A stretch of DNA of 64,000 nucleotides from Cryptosporidium bovis (GCA_009768925.2 VHIT02000012.1:248001-312000), one strand, 5' to 3'. Shown: positions 18,392 to 29,785, counted from the stretch's first letter. Notes: a model not told the origin generated them from the sequence alone. Made by a program: numbers and translations.

Positions 18392-19981
18392 ATGAATAAA
18401 TATTATATTACAAATAAAATAGGTCAAGGAGGGTATGGAAAATGTTACTTAATAGAAACAAAAAAATATGTCGAAAAAGACGAACAACTGTTGGCAAAGG
18501 TTGTCAATATAGGTAATATGAGTCAAGTAGAAAAAGATAAGGCTATACAGGAAATAATGATATTAGAGATGGTGCATCACACAAATGTAATCAAACTAGT
18601 GGAGTTTTATAGAACCGAAAATTTGTTATGTATAGTAATGGAATTAGGAGAATATGGTAGTTTGGATGCTGAAATAACAACGAGAAAAAATGATGGTGAA
18701 TTGGCAAAGAAATATTTTACGGAAGATGAAATAATGTATATTTTTATTCAAATAATATTTGGAGTAAAATATTTGCACGACAATAATATAATTCACTCTG
18801 ATATAAAATCAAATAATGTTATATTGTTTTCAAACGGAGTCGTCAAATTAACAGACTTTGGAATTTCAAGTATACTAACAAATAACAAAACAAATGGTAT
18901 TGATGAAAGTGAACAAAATATTCAAGGTACATTTTACTATTTGGCACCCGAAATATATGAGAATATGAAAAGTGATAAGTACAGTGATTACTGGAGTATA
19001 GGATGTTTAATATTGGAGATGTGCTCGCTGGAAAAAGTATTTAGAAAGTACACAGTTCAAGAGCTTATAATATTATCTGTAAAGAATAATAAGGCTTTTA
19101 CTGAAGAAGTTGATAATCACATAAAAGTGAATAAATTAAATAACAATTATTCTAGTGAGTTAATATGGATAATAAAGGGATTGCTAAATCCAGATCCAAA
19201 AAAGAGATTGACAATTGAAAAATTACTAAATAATAATTTTATGAAAAGATATTTGAAAAAGTTTTCAGATATATGCATAAGCAAGAATCTAAATCAATTT
19301 GAGGAAATAATTGAATACTGCAGTGCAAACACCAAAAATATTAATATTAAAGACAATAACAAAACACTTGAATTAAATCGACTGCCATTTTGGTTAAAAA
19401 AAGATATATTTTCTGAAAACGATAAAAGTAAATTCGTAATTAAACAAGATCTCGGAGAGTGGTTTAAAGATAAAGAAAAAAAAATAAGAAATTCAATAAA
19501 TAAAAACTGCAATATTGGCGATGATAAGTCAAAAAATGAGAGTATGTTTCCTAATTCGAACTCCGATGGAAAAAATACCTGTAGTGAAATCATTAAATAC
19601 TTGGATTTGAAAAGAGAGGGTGATAATATTAACAAAGGAATCACAAGAGAAGAAATATTAGTGCAATTGGAAGCAACAATCGATTTCTTTGCAGCTCAGT
19701 TAAGTTCTTTAAATAGCAAAAGAGTGACAACAGAGAGAATAATAAGACATAATCTTGAGAATTACATAGAAAAAAGTGCAAATACAAGAAGTAGAATAAG
19801 AAATTCTAATTTTCGAAAAACAAAAACGGACAATAATGACTTACTAAGTCAAATATCCAAAAACCAAAGTTCAAGCAAAAATATGGGGTCAAAATATGAC
19901 AAGGAAAGAGAACAATTGAGGGAATTAATAAGAAGAGGACGTCAGAAAATCAGGATGGAGAGTGGTTATGACAATAAATAG
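18392..19981 (+). CDS. NEK-like serine/threonine protein kinase
   Basis: Single exon, 529 residues. The kinase domain spans residues about 4-290: Gly-rich loop GQGGYG, the lysine in LLAKVVNI, catalytic loop HSDIKSNN, DFG in LTDFGISS, and YLAPE with KYSDYWSIGCLILEM. The sequence around the activation loop and the small N-lobe resemble NEK kinases, which act at centrosomes and mitotic spindles. The HRD arginine is replaced by serine (HSD), making it a non-RD kinase that may not need activation-loop phosphorylation. The remaining 240 residues are Lys/Asn-rich with a helical stretch near 430-465, possibly for dimerisation. The NEK assignment is by overall likeness and less certain than the kinase call. 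Confidence 0.88.
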   Translation: MNKYYITNKIGQGGYGKCYLIETKKYVEKDEQLLAKVVNIGNMSQVEKDKAIQEIMILEMVHHTNVIKLVEFYRTENLLCIVMELGEYGSLDAEITTRKNDGELAKKYFTEDEIMYIFIQIIFGVKYLHDNNIIHSDIKSNNVILFSNGVVKLTDFGISSILTNNKTNGIDESEQNIQGTFYYLAPEIYENMKSDKYSDYWSIGCLILEMCSLEKVFRKYTVQELIILSVKNNKAFTEEVDNHIKVNKLNNNYSSELIWIIKGLLNPDPKKRLTIEKLLNNNFMKRYLKKFSDICISKNLNQFEEIIEYCSANTKNINIKDNNKTLELNRLPFWLKKDIFSENDKSKFVIKQDLGEWFKDKEKKIRNSINKNCNIGDDKSKNESMFPNSNSDGKNTCSEIIKYLDLKREGDNINKGITREEILVQLEATIDFFAAQLSSLNSKRVTTERIIRHNLENYIEKSANTRSRIRNSNFRKTKTDNNDLLSQISKNQSSSKNMGSKYDKEREQLRELIRRGRQKIRMESGYDNK

Positions 19982-20322
19982 CTTAAATTGTTCATTTTAA
20001 AACTTCTACTCTTGTACAATTGAATAACAGATTGTGAATTGTAAAGTAGTAGTTATTTAATGCGGAGTAATTATTAAGTAATCTACTTTAATGCGCCCAT
20101 ACTTGTAAACAATTTATCAGCAAATATAATATTTATAAATTCATTTTTAGCAAACCTTAAATCAAGCAAAAGTAGATAACTTACATTAAAGACTCAAATT
20201 AATTACAATTTTTTACATAATATTTACAAATGAAGACATTGAAACGAACTAATTATTTTTGTTGAAAAAATTAATCCTGTTAATTTACATATTAAATGTG
20301 TGTGGTGTTTTATTTCACCTAA
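19982..20322. other. Short A+T-rich intergenic region
   Basis: Between the kinase and the 139-residue orphan on the same strand. I see nothing beyond A+T-rich sequence and candidate poly(A) signals. Confidence 0.5.
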
Positions 20323-20742
20323 ATGGAAGAAATACATCCACTTTTCAGAGATGAAGTCCCCTCAAAGAATGAATTAAGAAATAATGATATTTATTCTGCC
20401 CTTATTGAGTTATCTACTGAGGGTGATATTTCAAATTCAAACAACAAACAAGTAGAGTGTAAAGATGAAAAAAATGTGACAGGGACAAATAAAATATCAC
20501 ATAGCTCAAAACCGATATTCAAAGATAGAAACAACAAAGCAAAAGGTAGATATCAACGACACTTAAACAGAATTAACTCCACTAAACTAAGAATTATGAT
20601 AGAGAAAGAGTCTAATTCCGCAGATATTAAAATGGATGATTTAGAGACAAATGCAGACAACGCCAAAGAAGCGAGAGAAATTGCTGAAATGAACTTGTGT
20701 ATGTCAATATGGTCCAACAAGAAATTATTTTCAGAAAAATAA
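20323..20742 (+). CDS. Small uncharacterised protein (139 aa)
   Basis: Single exon from an ATG. I do not recognise a family. The N-terminus MEEIHPLFRDEVPSKNELRNNDIYSALIEL looks like a short conserved binding segment, followed by a polar stretch and a basic helix KGRYQRHLNRINSTKLRIMIEKE, then an acidic helix DDLETNADNAKEAREIAEMNLCMSIW. Charged, no signal peptide and no membrane segment suggest a soluble, perhaps nuclear, protein. The basic-then-acidic helical layout may fold on a partner. Amino acid use is that of a normal gene here, so I accept it, with function unknown. Confidence 0.65.
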   Translation: MEEIHPLFRDEVPSKNELRNNDIYSALIELSTEGDISNSNNKQVECKDEKNVTGTNKISHSSKPIFKDRNNKAKGRYQRHLNRINSTKLRIMIEKESNSADIKMDDLETNADNAKEAREIAEMNLCMSIWSNKKLFSEK

Positions 20743-21080
20743 AGTAAACACACGATATTAAAGACAAGGCAAAAACTCACAGTACAAAGTACTTGACTTA
20801 TAAACAAATATAATCAGATATAAGGATCAGATTCTGACAAAGATAAACGGACCAACATTTCGTTACAACTTAAGGTTCACACCTGCTTTTTCAATATTAT
20901 AAAATAAGAAACAAACCTTTTCGATTATTGTTGGCAAATTTTGTTCAGGAAATATGGATATTACTTCAAGCAAGAAGCGCCAAATTCTGTGGTAGGTTTT
21001 TTTAATATTCGCAAGGAATAAAATTTATATAGCAGAACAAACTTTAAAAAGTAATGTGGTAAATAACAAAGTCAAAGATA
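20743..21080. promoter_or_regulatory. Promoter region of the ARP4-like gene
   Basis: A+T rich with no gene. It contains an E2F-like GCGCCAAA at 20977-20984, listed separately. Confidence 0.45.
20977..20984 (-). promoter_or_regulatory. E2F-like site GCGCCAAA (TTTGGCGC on the other strand)
   Basis: Exact TTTSSCGC match on the minus strand, about 97 bp before the ARP4-like start codon. Binding is inferred from the consensus. Confidence 0.45.
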
Positions 21081-22352
21081 ATGAGTGGAAAAGATACATT
21101 CATAGGTGGTGATGATGTGGGAGCGGTTGTAATAGATATTGGTAGCTATTCCACGAAAATAGGCTATGCTGGGGAGGACTGTCCAAGACAGGTCTGGCCG
21201 TCGGCAGCAGGGGTGAAAGAGAATAATGAAAAAAGGTTCCCGTTAAACTATTTAAGTTATTCGGAAGGTCTGGAAGTAAAACCATGTATAAGTATCGTTG
21301 ATGGTGAGTCAATACTAAACGATGATGTTTTTGAGACAATAATATCATATACGTCCGGAAAGGGTGGTTTATTAACCAATTTGGAGGAGTATCCGGTATT
21401 GCTAACAGAGCCTTCAAGGCACAATAGAAAATTTAGAGAAAAAGAAGCTGAGATAATGTTTGAAAAATTCAATGTTCCTGCGCTATATACTGCAAAAAAA
21501 GCAGTATTAAGTGCGTTCTCAGTTGGAAGATCTTCAGGATTAGTTGTAGATATAGGCGCATCTAAAACGTCAATAGTGCCAATATTGGATGGATATGCAT
21601 TACAAAAGCCATTATGTGAGTATCCTGTTGGTGGTGATTATCTAGATAACCAAATAGCAAGGTATCTTAGCAGAGATAAGAAAATAAATATTATACCCAA
21701 CTTTTCGGTAAAAAAAATAATTGGGAAAGACAGAACAATTACTTATGAAAAAATAAATATAGATAATGTTCATCACTCTTATATTGAATATAGTAAGAAC
21801 GAAGTTCTGAGAAACATTAAGGAATCAATATGTAGATGTGCTGAACATGAAGAAGCAGCCAAGACATCATCCACTTTAGCAACATCAACATATGAACTTC
21901 CGGATGGAACTACCATAGATTCAGAACCAATTGGAATAAAAGTTCCTGAATGCCTACTTAATCCTGAAATGGAAATGAATGATTCTGAATCTCCTAAGAC
22001 TAGCAAGTGTGATTTCCCAGGGATATGCCCAGCCATATCAAACACTATAGTCAATTGCGACATTGATATAAGAAGAGACTTGGTAGGTGCTGTTATAATA
22101 ATAGGAGGTACTTCTCTTATTCCTGGATTGGTTGACCGTATCTCGAGGACATTAGCTGAAGACGATAAACTTTCCGGAGGTGGTCCAAAACTCAAAATAA
22201 TTTCACCTAATTCAACAGTGGAAAGAAAATTTTCAAGTTGGATCGGTGGAAGTATACTTTCCTCTCTTGGGTCTTTCCAACAAATGTGGTTTAGTAAGGA
22301 GGAATATCTTGAGCACGGAATCCACCTAATTGAGAGGAAGTGTGCAAATTGA
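21081..22352 (+). CDS. Actin-related protein, ARP4/BAF53-like
   Basis: Single exon, 423 residues. The start MSGKDTFIGGDDVGAVVIDIGSYSTKIGYAGEDCPRQVWPSAAG matches the ARP4 opening (GGDEVGA...DIGS...GYAGEDCP). The actin fold is evident: LLTEPSRHNRKFREKEAEIMFEKFNVPALY, GLVVDIGASKTSIVPI, VIIIGGTSLIPGLVDRI and a terminal SWIGGSILSSLGSFQQMW. In other eukaryotes ARP4 is a shared subunit of the NuA4, SWR1, INO80 and SWI/SNF-type complexes, binding HSA domains. A Brahma-type remodeller with an HSA region is encoded 20 kb away in this window, a plausible partner, though proximity itself is no evidence. The insertion around residues 260-325 is longer than in actin. Confidence 0.9.
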   Translation: MSGKDTFIGGDDVGAVVIDIGSYSTKIGYAGEDCPRQVWPSAAGVKENNEKRFPLNYLSYSEGLEVKPCISIVDGESILNDDVFETIISYTSGKGGLLTNLEEYPVLLTEPSRHNRKFREKEAEIMFEKFNVPALYTAKKAVLSAFSVGRSSGLVVDIGASKTSIVPILDGYALQKPLCEYPVGGDYLDNQIARYLSRDKKINIIPNFSVKKIIGKDRTITYEKINIDNVHHSYIEYSKNEVLRNIKESICRCAEHEEAAKTSSTLATSTYELPDGTTIDSEPIGIKVPECLLNPEMEMNDSESPKTSKCDFPGICPAISNTIVNCDIDIRRDLVGAVIIIGGTSLIPGLVDRISRTLAEDDKLSGGGPKLKIISPNSTVERKFSSWIGGSILSSLGSFQQMWFSKEEYLEHGIHLIERKCAN

Positions 22353-22792
22353 CGAATCAAAGCAATCGGCTAACTGTAAAAGTTCGATTGTGACATTGGG
22401 ATATCATTAATAATTAGGTTTAGAATAGGAAAAATTGATATTCTAAATATCGATTTGTTTGTAACTAATTAAACTTAAGCTGGAATTTAGAAGAAAATAA
22501 CAAATTGAATGTTGGCCTGTTGGAAACATGTAAATGAGGGGTTTGCACCAAATTATTTGGTGCAGTGTTGTTAGATAATGAGATTGTTAATCTATCTATG
22601 TTGATAGTACTAATTTTAATGTTAATTATTCTATTAATATTCTCTTTTCTCCATTGTATTTGCTTTAATTACTTTATCTTCAGAGGTTAATTTGGCAGGT
22701 GGGTCGGGTGGTATTCGAGAAGAAATCATGCGGGAGCGGCAAAAGAAAAGTTACTTAACAAGAGTTTATTGATATAATTTGTATTTTTTTCT
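22353..22792. other. Intergenic region ARP4 / RCC1
   Basis: A+T rich. Near 22697-22740 is a small G-rich patch and a 14-codon upstream frame (from 22728) ending before the RCC1 start. Nothing else is seen. Confidence 0.4.
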
Positions 22793-24100
22793 ATGCATTC
22801 AAATGTTCAACAGCAAAATACAAAAAATGAGTTCTTAATAACAACATCGGATTATCTTTTGGATACAAATCGTCCAGAGAACAAAGGAACAGCAATATCA
22901 ATATTTAGGGGTAACAATGATATAGAAATAATACACACGTTAAGCAATAGTGATGTTATTCAGTTGGCCTTGGGCCTAAATCATACCTTGATTTTAACTT
23001 CAGATAAAGAAGTGTACTCATGCGGCACAGGATTGTTTGGGCAGTTAGGACATGGCGAGTCAATAAAAAAGCTAAACGAACCGAGGAGAATAAGAGACTT
23101 AAAGAGGATAGCCAAAATAACATCCGGAACATATTACTCGTTAGCACTTACTGAAAATGGAGATATTTACAGATGGGGTCTATATGATGCAAGAACTCCA
23201 CCTATTTACAGGCCAAGACATGAAAATTTATCGTTTATAGGAAATAGTTCCAAAATAACAGAAATTGTTTCATGTAAAGAAAAAACATGTATAGGGTTAG
23301 ACACTGGTGAAATATACATGTTAAATTTTCATAGTCCAAAAGTAGATCTGTTATGTAAATTGTCGAGTACATACCCCAAAGAAATATCGATAGGTGCTAA
23401 CTTTGGTCTTGTTTTAGATAATTGTTTACAATTATTCGTGTGGGGTGACAATACATACAATGAATTTAACTACCAAGATCTAATTTTGTATGATTCAGAT
23501 TACCCAAATTTTTATAAAGTTGATACAAGTTCCTGGGGAATTTATAATAAATCAAATAATTCTCATGAATTAGAGAACACCGATATTCAAAATAGTGATG
23601 CAAGTAAGATAAATAACGATGAATTTAGTATTAACTACAATAATGTTGACAAAGATTATAATATGGACTTAAGTGGGAAATTTTACATTGAGAGTATATC
23701 TTGTGGTGACAAACATTCTCTCTTCCTGATTTCTAACAATACAGTACTTTGTATGGGTGATAATACTTATGGTCAGTGTGGAATTGGAATAGATGATAAG
23801 AATTATATTTATCCACCTATTACCATGAAAAAATTCAATAATTTGGATCTTAACAAGCCTTTCATTTCATGTGGCAATAGATCATCAGCAATTATATCAC
23901 CAAATGGTAAATTGTTTTTGTGTGGCCAAACATTTTATGAGAATAATAAGATGAATAAAAAAGCAGGGGTTTCTAAATATGCGGGAGATTCAAATAATAC
24001 TGAAAATTCTCACAGAATGTCTGCTGAGTATTCTATTATCAATAGAAATTCTACACTTATAAAATTCAATGAGAAGGGCTTCGTCGTAGTTACTAATTAA
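22793..24100 (+). CDS. RCC1-repeat protein
   Basis: Single exon, 435 residues. RCC1-type blades are visible: VIQLALGLNHTLILTSDKEVYSCG with FGQLGHGE (about 48-82), IAKITSGTYYSLALTENGDIYRWG (about 104-127), a weaker blade near 150-175, ISIGANFGLVLDNCLQLFVWGDN near 200-222, ISCGDKHSLFLISNNTVLCMGDNTYGQCG near 300-330 and FISCGNRSSAIISPNGKLFLCG near 360-380. The seven-bladed propeller family includes the Ran exchange factor RCC1 and many unrelated members. Asn/Asp-rich linkers interrupt it, and I cannot see the nucleosome-binding loop of true RCC1. A Ran link (the window has a Ran-binding nucleoporin) is possible but unproven. Confidence 0.85.
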   Translation: MHSNVQQQNTKNEFLITTSDYLLDTNRPENKGTAISIFRGNNDIEIIHTLSNSDVIQLALGLNHTLILTSDKEVYSCGTGLFGQLGHGESIKKLNEPRRIRDLKRIAKITSGTYYSLALTENGDIYRWGLYDARTPPIYRPRHENLSFIGNSSKITEIVSCKEKTCIGLDTGEIYMLNFHSPKVDLLCKLSSTYPKEISIGANFGLVLDNCLQLFVWGDNTYNEFNYQDLILYDSDYPNFYKVDTSSWGIYNKSNNSHELENTDIQNSDASKINNDEFSINYNNVDKDYNMDLSGKFYIESISCGDKHSLFLISNNTVLCMGDNTYGQCGIGIDDKNYIYPPITMKKFNNLDLNKPFISCGNRSSAIISPNGKLFLCGQTFYENNKMNKKAGVSKYAGDSNNTENSHRMSAEYSIINRNSTLIKFNEKGFVVVTN

Positions 24101-24637
24101 CACTAGTCAACCAGTCTTTATTTCCAAAGTAAACTTAAATTCTGACTTTGTCAATAATTTTTATTTCTTTTCATTTGTGACACTATTTTTTGAATTTCTT
24201 AATGTTTGCATCTCGTTCAGATTAAATATATGATACTGTTTCCCAAGGACATGAATTTAAATGCCTATTTGTTTAGACGTGTAAATTCAAATAGAAGAAT
24301 TATTCCTAAGGTGGCGATTAAGTGCGATGGGTAAAAGCGAGTGATTTATTATTTTCACATCATTCTTATAATTTGATGCAAGGTGGATTAAGTTACTGCC
24401 TTATTTCGTTTACCATAAATCGGTACAAGTAGTAGTCTTTCTCACCCCACAAGCAAACAAAAAAAACAGAAATTGAAACAGGTGTGGTGGAATAGTTTGG
24501 CAAAAGAATTCAATGTACAAATAATAGAATGTTTTATATTGTTATTTATTTCAATTTTAAAGAAAGAAATACAAGCAAAAGGATGTAATTATTTGAAATG
24601 GTAAAAATAAACAAATATAAATATTATTTGTATTGTG
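24101..24637. other. Promoter region of HAP2
   Basis: A+T rich with no gene. A short GC-richer patch (GGTGGCGATTAAGTGCGATGGG) lies near 24311-24332. HAP2 is expected to be male-gamete specific, so this is where stage-specific elements should be sought; I see none I can name. Confidence 0.4.
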
Positions 24638-27550
24638 ATGATGATTAAGTTAAGATTTAAATCATGCGTTTTGTGGGTATTTTTATCCATTATTATATTA
24701 TTGTACATTAAAATAGATAAAATAGTAATTTTATCGCAACTAATAGTATCTGAACAAGAAATGTGTACAAACGGACAGTGCAAAAAAATGTTGAATGGGC
24801 ATTTAGTTATTCAAAACAATCAGGTAAGTCGTTAAAAATGAATGCATAAAAATAGCTTTCAGGAAAGAAAATAAGAATTTCTAATCGAAACTGTTTTTCA
24901 GGATGTATCACTTAATTTTGATTCAGCAATAGTGAATGGTAGAAATTCAAAGGAAACGGATCCGGGATCAAATGGGTTTAAAATAACAATAAAGAAGTCT
25001 CCAATATTAATTTCGTATGACTTAACATATGTGTCAACTCTATATCATGATTTTCAGGAGGACATAAAGCTATTTTCGTTTTCGCAGGTTGAAGGAGACC
25101 CTTATAGATTTTGTGACCATGAATTGAGAAGTTGCCAAAAAGTAAGGGATGAGTACTTATACGGAGTTCCAAATTGTAAGTTTTATTCACAGGGGGGGAA
25201 AATTAAGGCAATATAATGACAATTTTAACATATTTTCGTAGTACCACCAGGTCAAAAAAATTGGACTCAAGAATCCCCAATACCACCGGGATCTCAGGGA
25301 TCTTGTTGTTGGTGCCCTGAATTATATGCAACTGTAAGTTAATTCTTTGTTCTAAAGAGTGATAAGAGTTCTAACCGTACTTGAAAATACACATAATTTA
25401 TCCTAAATAACTAAATTTATCCACTAGTTGAATAAGGATGCCCCATTCTCGAGAGCAACACTACATTGTTCATGGATTCGTAAGTTAAATTAAACTTAAA
25501 TTTGAGCAAAGTTACTAATAAAATCACCGTTAATATTATTCGAAAAAAATAGAGCAAAGAATGTGGTGGAATGTATATTTGTCAAAATCATGTCCGATTT
25601 GGATACCACCGTGGTGGACAGCTTTCAGAATAGGAGGATGGAATTGGCAATATTCACTTACAGTTGAGTTATCGTGGTTCAGCCCAACAGAATCTTCAAT
25701 TAAAAAGTTAACAAGCAATGAGTTTGATATAAGTGAAAACGAATGCAAAAAAAATAACACAAATACAAATATAGATTGTTTGAGTTTAAGACACAAAAAT
25801 TCCGGAATACAACATTCCGTGCATACATTGAATTCGTCATCACCCTCATTTTACGATCCAAATTTCGGAGCATCTGTTCAAGTTATAAGTTCAGGCCCAC
25901 CATTTGGAAGTGCAAACGCAAAGGATTTAAACGGTTATTTGATGTTACAACCAACTTATTCACCTAAAGGAGTGCCTGCGAGCCTGAATATACCACCATT
26001 AAGAAACGGTTGTGGCAAAAGTAAAAACCAAACTGAAGAAGAAGTGAACGATTGTCTAAAACCTACTTTGATAATACCACCAGAAAATGTTGATTTAACA
26101 GGAGTTGCATGCGATAAAATAGGCACAAGTGTTCATACATGGAGTTCAATAAATGGAAGATTTTGTTATCATCCACCGGGAACATGCCAAAGATCACAAG
26201 TTGCTAATTTTTATAAGAAGATTATTGAAGATCACTCTTTGGGTAAAATATCGGAGTACTCTGTTCATTCACAAAATACAGGTTCACCACAACTGGTATT
26301 AGATTCATTTGATAAACATGAAAATGATATGAACGAGGAAGAGTTAGAGGATGAAAAAAACATTAAATCAAGAAGATTCTATCTAGGTTATACTTTTGAC
26401 TCTGTATTTGATACAGAAATAATGTTTTCTGTGGAAGCATCCTCCGTTTCGTGGGCAGCAACATCTTCTCCAGGTATAATAACCTACATTGAACCACCTC
26501 CACTGGAGGTTTGCACTGCAATGAGCAACTATGGGTGCCCTCTTAAAGTATATGTAAAAAATAGTGGTAAGTTTGAACTGCCATTATTTCGGTTAAATAT
26601 CTTATTTTCATCCTTTGAAAATAATAAAAGGTGATATTGACTCTGGGTATATTGTTCAGATACCTTACTGTACAAAACATGGAATTCAAACGAACGAGGT
26701 AAGTAAATTATTTTAATTCATTGGACGATTTTACGTTGATTGATATAATAAATATCTAACGACATAAAGGCTATATATTGAGTAGATCAAACAAAAATTC
26801 ATCTCTATATATATGTATATATTAACTTGAATAACTTTATTGGATTAATGATGTTTAGGTTGACCCAATAATGGCACAATCGCGAAGAATAAAAGGTGGT
26901 TCTGTAGGAATTTTCACATTTATAATGAATGTATCTGTACTGAAAGGCTCAGATTATAAATGTGTGGTATGTTTGCAGAAAAAAATGCCTAAATCTTAAG
27001 ATCAAATACTAACAAATTAACAATTTTAGGTCGTACTTTATAATTCATTTTCAGTGCAGTTAGATCAAAACATATTTACATTTAGCACAAGTTCATCTAC
27101 AGTAAGTTTAAAACTGATTTTCGGCTTAGTGATCATTTGACACCATTTTTTTTAATTCCAACACTGTTCGAATTGAAGATATCTCTATCAGGATCAGATT
27201 CTTTGATATCGCAAATAGTTGTAAATGAAACTTCTATTACAAATAAAAAATTCGAATCAATGTTCTCAGGTAATAAGTGTCTGTCGTGTGGCTTAAATTT
27301 TTGGTGTATAATAGCGAACAGTAAGTTAAATAAATTAATCCACTTAACTTTTAACTTAAAAATAATCAAAGTTGGCGAGTGCATAAAACTAGGGTTGAAG
27401 TGTGTTGCTGTTTTACTCGGAATAATAATAGCTATAGTAGTTCTGTTTAAGGTGGCTAGATTAATAATAAAAATTACAAACAACAGAAAATTGAAAAAAA
27501 TAGCAAGCAATAAAAGAAACTACGTTGATAGTGACAAGCAAGGAAAGTAG
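24638..27550 (+). CDS. HAP2: HAP2/GCS1 gamete fusogen, ten exons
   Basis: Exon model: 24638-24823, 24902-25175, 25242-25333, 25428-25479, 25553-26566, 26631-26698, 26859-26966, 27030-27101, 27179-27320, 27372-27550, giving 728 residues. Nearly every donor is GTAAGT. The first ATG is 24638. Features in order: a hydrophobic N-terminal signal, cysteine-rich stretches (CCWCPEL), a Trp-rich hydrophobic region (WWNVYLSKSCPIWIPPWW), the family signature VACDKIGTSVHTW...CYHPPGTCQRSQV, a later CLSCG..FWC cysteine group, then a membrane helix VAVLLGIIIAIVVLF and a basic tail. HAP2 is a class II-type fusogen on male gametes required for fertilisation. The last intron (27321-27371, 51 nt) keeps frame, so it could also be retained. 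Nine introns is exceptional for this compact genome. Confidence 0.92.
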
Positions 27551-27876
27551 TCTAGAAAACTCAGTTAAAAAATAACGCTAGTAGAAAAATATAAGTGAAT
27601 TATTGTTACCTTTTCAATTAAGAATACTTGAATTCCAACTCAAAACAAATCATCTACTATTTTGAATTTTAACTTCCAGTTTAAAGCACAATTGTATTAG
27701 TGAAAGGGGATGCAAAATTCCATATTTTACTAATTTTTTATGCAATTGCAACTATTTGCTTAGCAATGTCAACTTATAACTATATGGTATAAAGCAAACA
27801 CTCACAATAGAAAAAAAAGTGTTATGAACTCAAGATAGAAGCAAAGTATTTCAAATATATTGAATTTGACAAATAA
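27551..27876. other. Convergent intergenic region HAP2 / phosphatase
   Basis: A+T-rich 3' flanks of both genes. Nothing else seen. Confidence 0.5.
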
Positions 27877-28860
27877 TCACTTCAAATCACATTCTAATAT
27901 TTCACCAGTTCTCTTGTCAAGTTTCACTGTGCAGAGACCTAGATTCGGTAATTCCCAAAATAATGGCTCTGACAAAATAGTAAAAAAACGAGTTTTCAAA
28001 TCCCAGAATAACATATATAAACTTACTTTTCAACAGTGATTTTATGAAAAATAAATGAGAAACTAAAACAACTTCGTTATTTTTATCTCCAAAATTATAA
28101 TTTACCAAGAACTTTTTTAGATTGTTAATTCTAATATCTATTTCTTCATTACTTTCAGGTATTTCAATTTTAACTTTATCATCAGGTAATCGAGATACAT
28201 CAAATTGAGGATATCTCTCCTTAATTTCGCTTTTACTATAAAGTGGTGTATCAGATATAAAAAGTGCTTTTTCCCTAAGTTCATCCAAAACGTAATATTT
28301 ACACTCCTTAGATGCTCTTTTAGATATGTGTTTTAAAGTTTCCATTGATCTAATTAAATTTGAACATAACATCAACGAAGATCTCTCAACTAATGGTCTT
28401 CCTTTATATATTGGCTATTTCAATTAAATGAAAAGATATTAAATAAGCAATGCAAATTAAACTTACACCTCCACTTTCACCAAACTTAATCGCTTGATTA
28501 ATTCCTTCATCAGACAAGTAAGAGTCGACTAAACCTAAAATTTATGAGGGAAGGTGTATTAAATAGTATATGGTGTTGTACCAAACTTTACTTACCTGGA
28601 TCATGACTTATAAGTACTTTGTGTAAATTTACTTTTTTCTCTTTCAAATGAACATTTACTAGACTCTCAGAATGCCTTAAAATATGCAGTGTTATTAAGT
28701 TGCTTTCATCAATCTTAGTAGTATTATTGCTACTGTATTGGGTCAGTTTCCTGCTTCCAAATAATTTATGCGATATTTTATCGAATATTGAACAGGCTAT
28801 TCTGAATAAGTTGCTCCCTAACTTTCTTCTTTCCAATAATATTTTCTCTATAAACAACAT
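27877..28860 (-). CDS. Histidine phosphatase (phosphoglycerate-mutase-like), four exons
   Basis: Exons on the minus strand: 28860-28596, 28534-28467, 28414-28027 and 27968-27877; donors are all GTAAGT, acceptors TTTTAG, AAATAG and TTGTCAG. They join in frame to 270 residues. The catalytic RHS motif is ILRHSES (R62, H63), followed by DPGLVDSYLSDEGINQA (the family's D..L...G..QA), SSLMLCSNLIRSMETL, the DELRE acid near 154-158, and the second histidine in VVLVSHLFFIKSLL (H230). It ends with FWELPNLGLCTVKLDKRTGEILECDLK. An N-terminal stretch of about 55 residues precedes the domain. The substrate is unknown; the likeness is to branch-1 PGAM-like phosphatases rather than glycolytic mutase. Confidence 0.85.
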
Positions 28861-29785
28861 ATTTGGTAGTCATATAACTCGTTTAAATTACATTTGCTTT
28901 CAAAATGTCTAGCAGTTATTTTGCAATTTTAGCTAATACTTATGTGCCTTTGCTTTGTTTTCAGTTTTTATAAATATAAAAAAGTTTGTGAGAAATATAA
29001 CCGTTAAAATAGGAGCATAAGTAGTGTAGTTTAAAACTTATACTGTTGTATTCGTTTATATTATACCTTCTTCACACAGAAAATGATTAATTGTCAAATT
29101 TCGCTCCAATAGGATAATTAACACTATTCACCAAAAAAAAGTTCCAAATCTTATTATATTCTCAAATATAAATATACATATACACGTGTATCCTTAGTAT
29201 ATAGTTGTATATATAGATTCATATATTACACTTTTATTTTTAGGAGCTTAACCAACAAACTCTTCAAACACTTTTCAAATGTAAATGCCGAGGGGGCCAT
29301 TTTCAGCGGGTCATTTTATTTGTTGTTATAATGTGATTTTTTTTACAATAGCTAAAAAGTACATTTAGACAGGCCCGCCGAATTTTTTTCTTTTGTAAAT
29401 GGTAATTGGTGCCAATGTGAAAAAGATTTGTGTAGGAGGAAACATTATAATACCGTGGAAGTACGAAAAAGAGGCGATTTATTTCGTAATTCGATAAATA
29501 TATTTGCTTTTTCTTTTCCACTCTGTTGGTTTTGTTTTTATTACACAAAGATAGGATAAAAAAGAATAACACTTCAGGTTTTTTTTTATAAATCTATTAT
29601 ATTGGTCAAATGTTTTGAGTCAAAAAAGTTAAAAATTCGACAAATAATAGAAAAAACAAGTTATATTTTATCTTTTTATACGAATTTTCTAAGTTTATAA
29701 TTATTTGATTGACCATATATTAATAATATTAGTTTCATTGAAAATCAACAACGAAATAGAGAATTGAATAATTTAAAACAATAGA
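28861..29785. other. Divergent intergenic region phosphatase / XRN2
   Basis: About 0.9 kb, very A+T rich. A palindrome TACACGTGTA lies at 29181-29190 and a small GC patch near 29288-29310. A leftward 89-codon frame at 29303-29572 has no recognisable domain and is not accepted. Confidence 0.45.

Noticed and set aside
21779-22360. 193-codon leftward open frame opposite the ARP4-like gene
   Set aside because: Fully antisense to a well-supported gene; product has no domain and follows the codon pattern of the other strand.
29303-29572. 89-codon leftward frame
   Set aside because: Low-complexity Lys/Asn/Phe product in an A+T-rich spacer, no domain.
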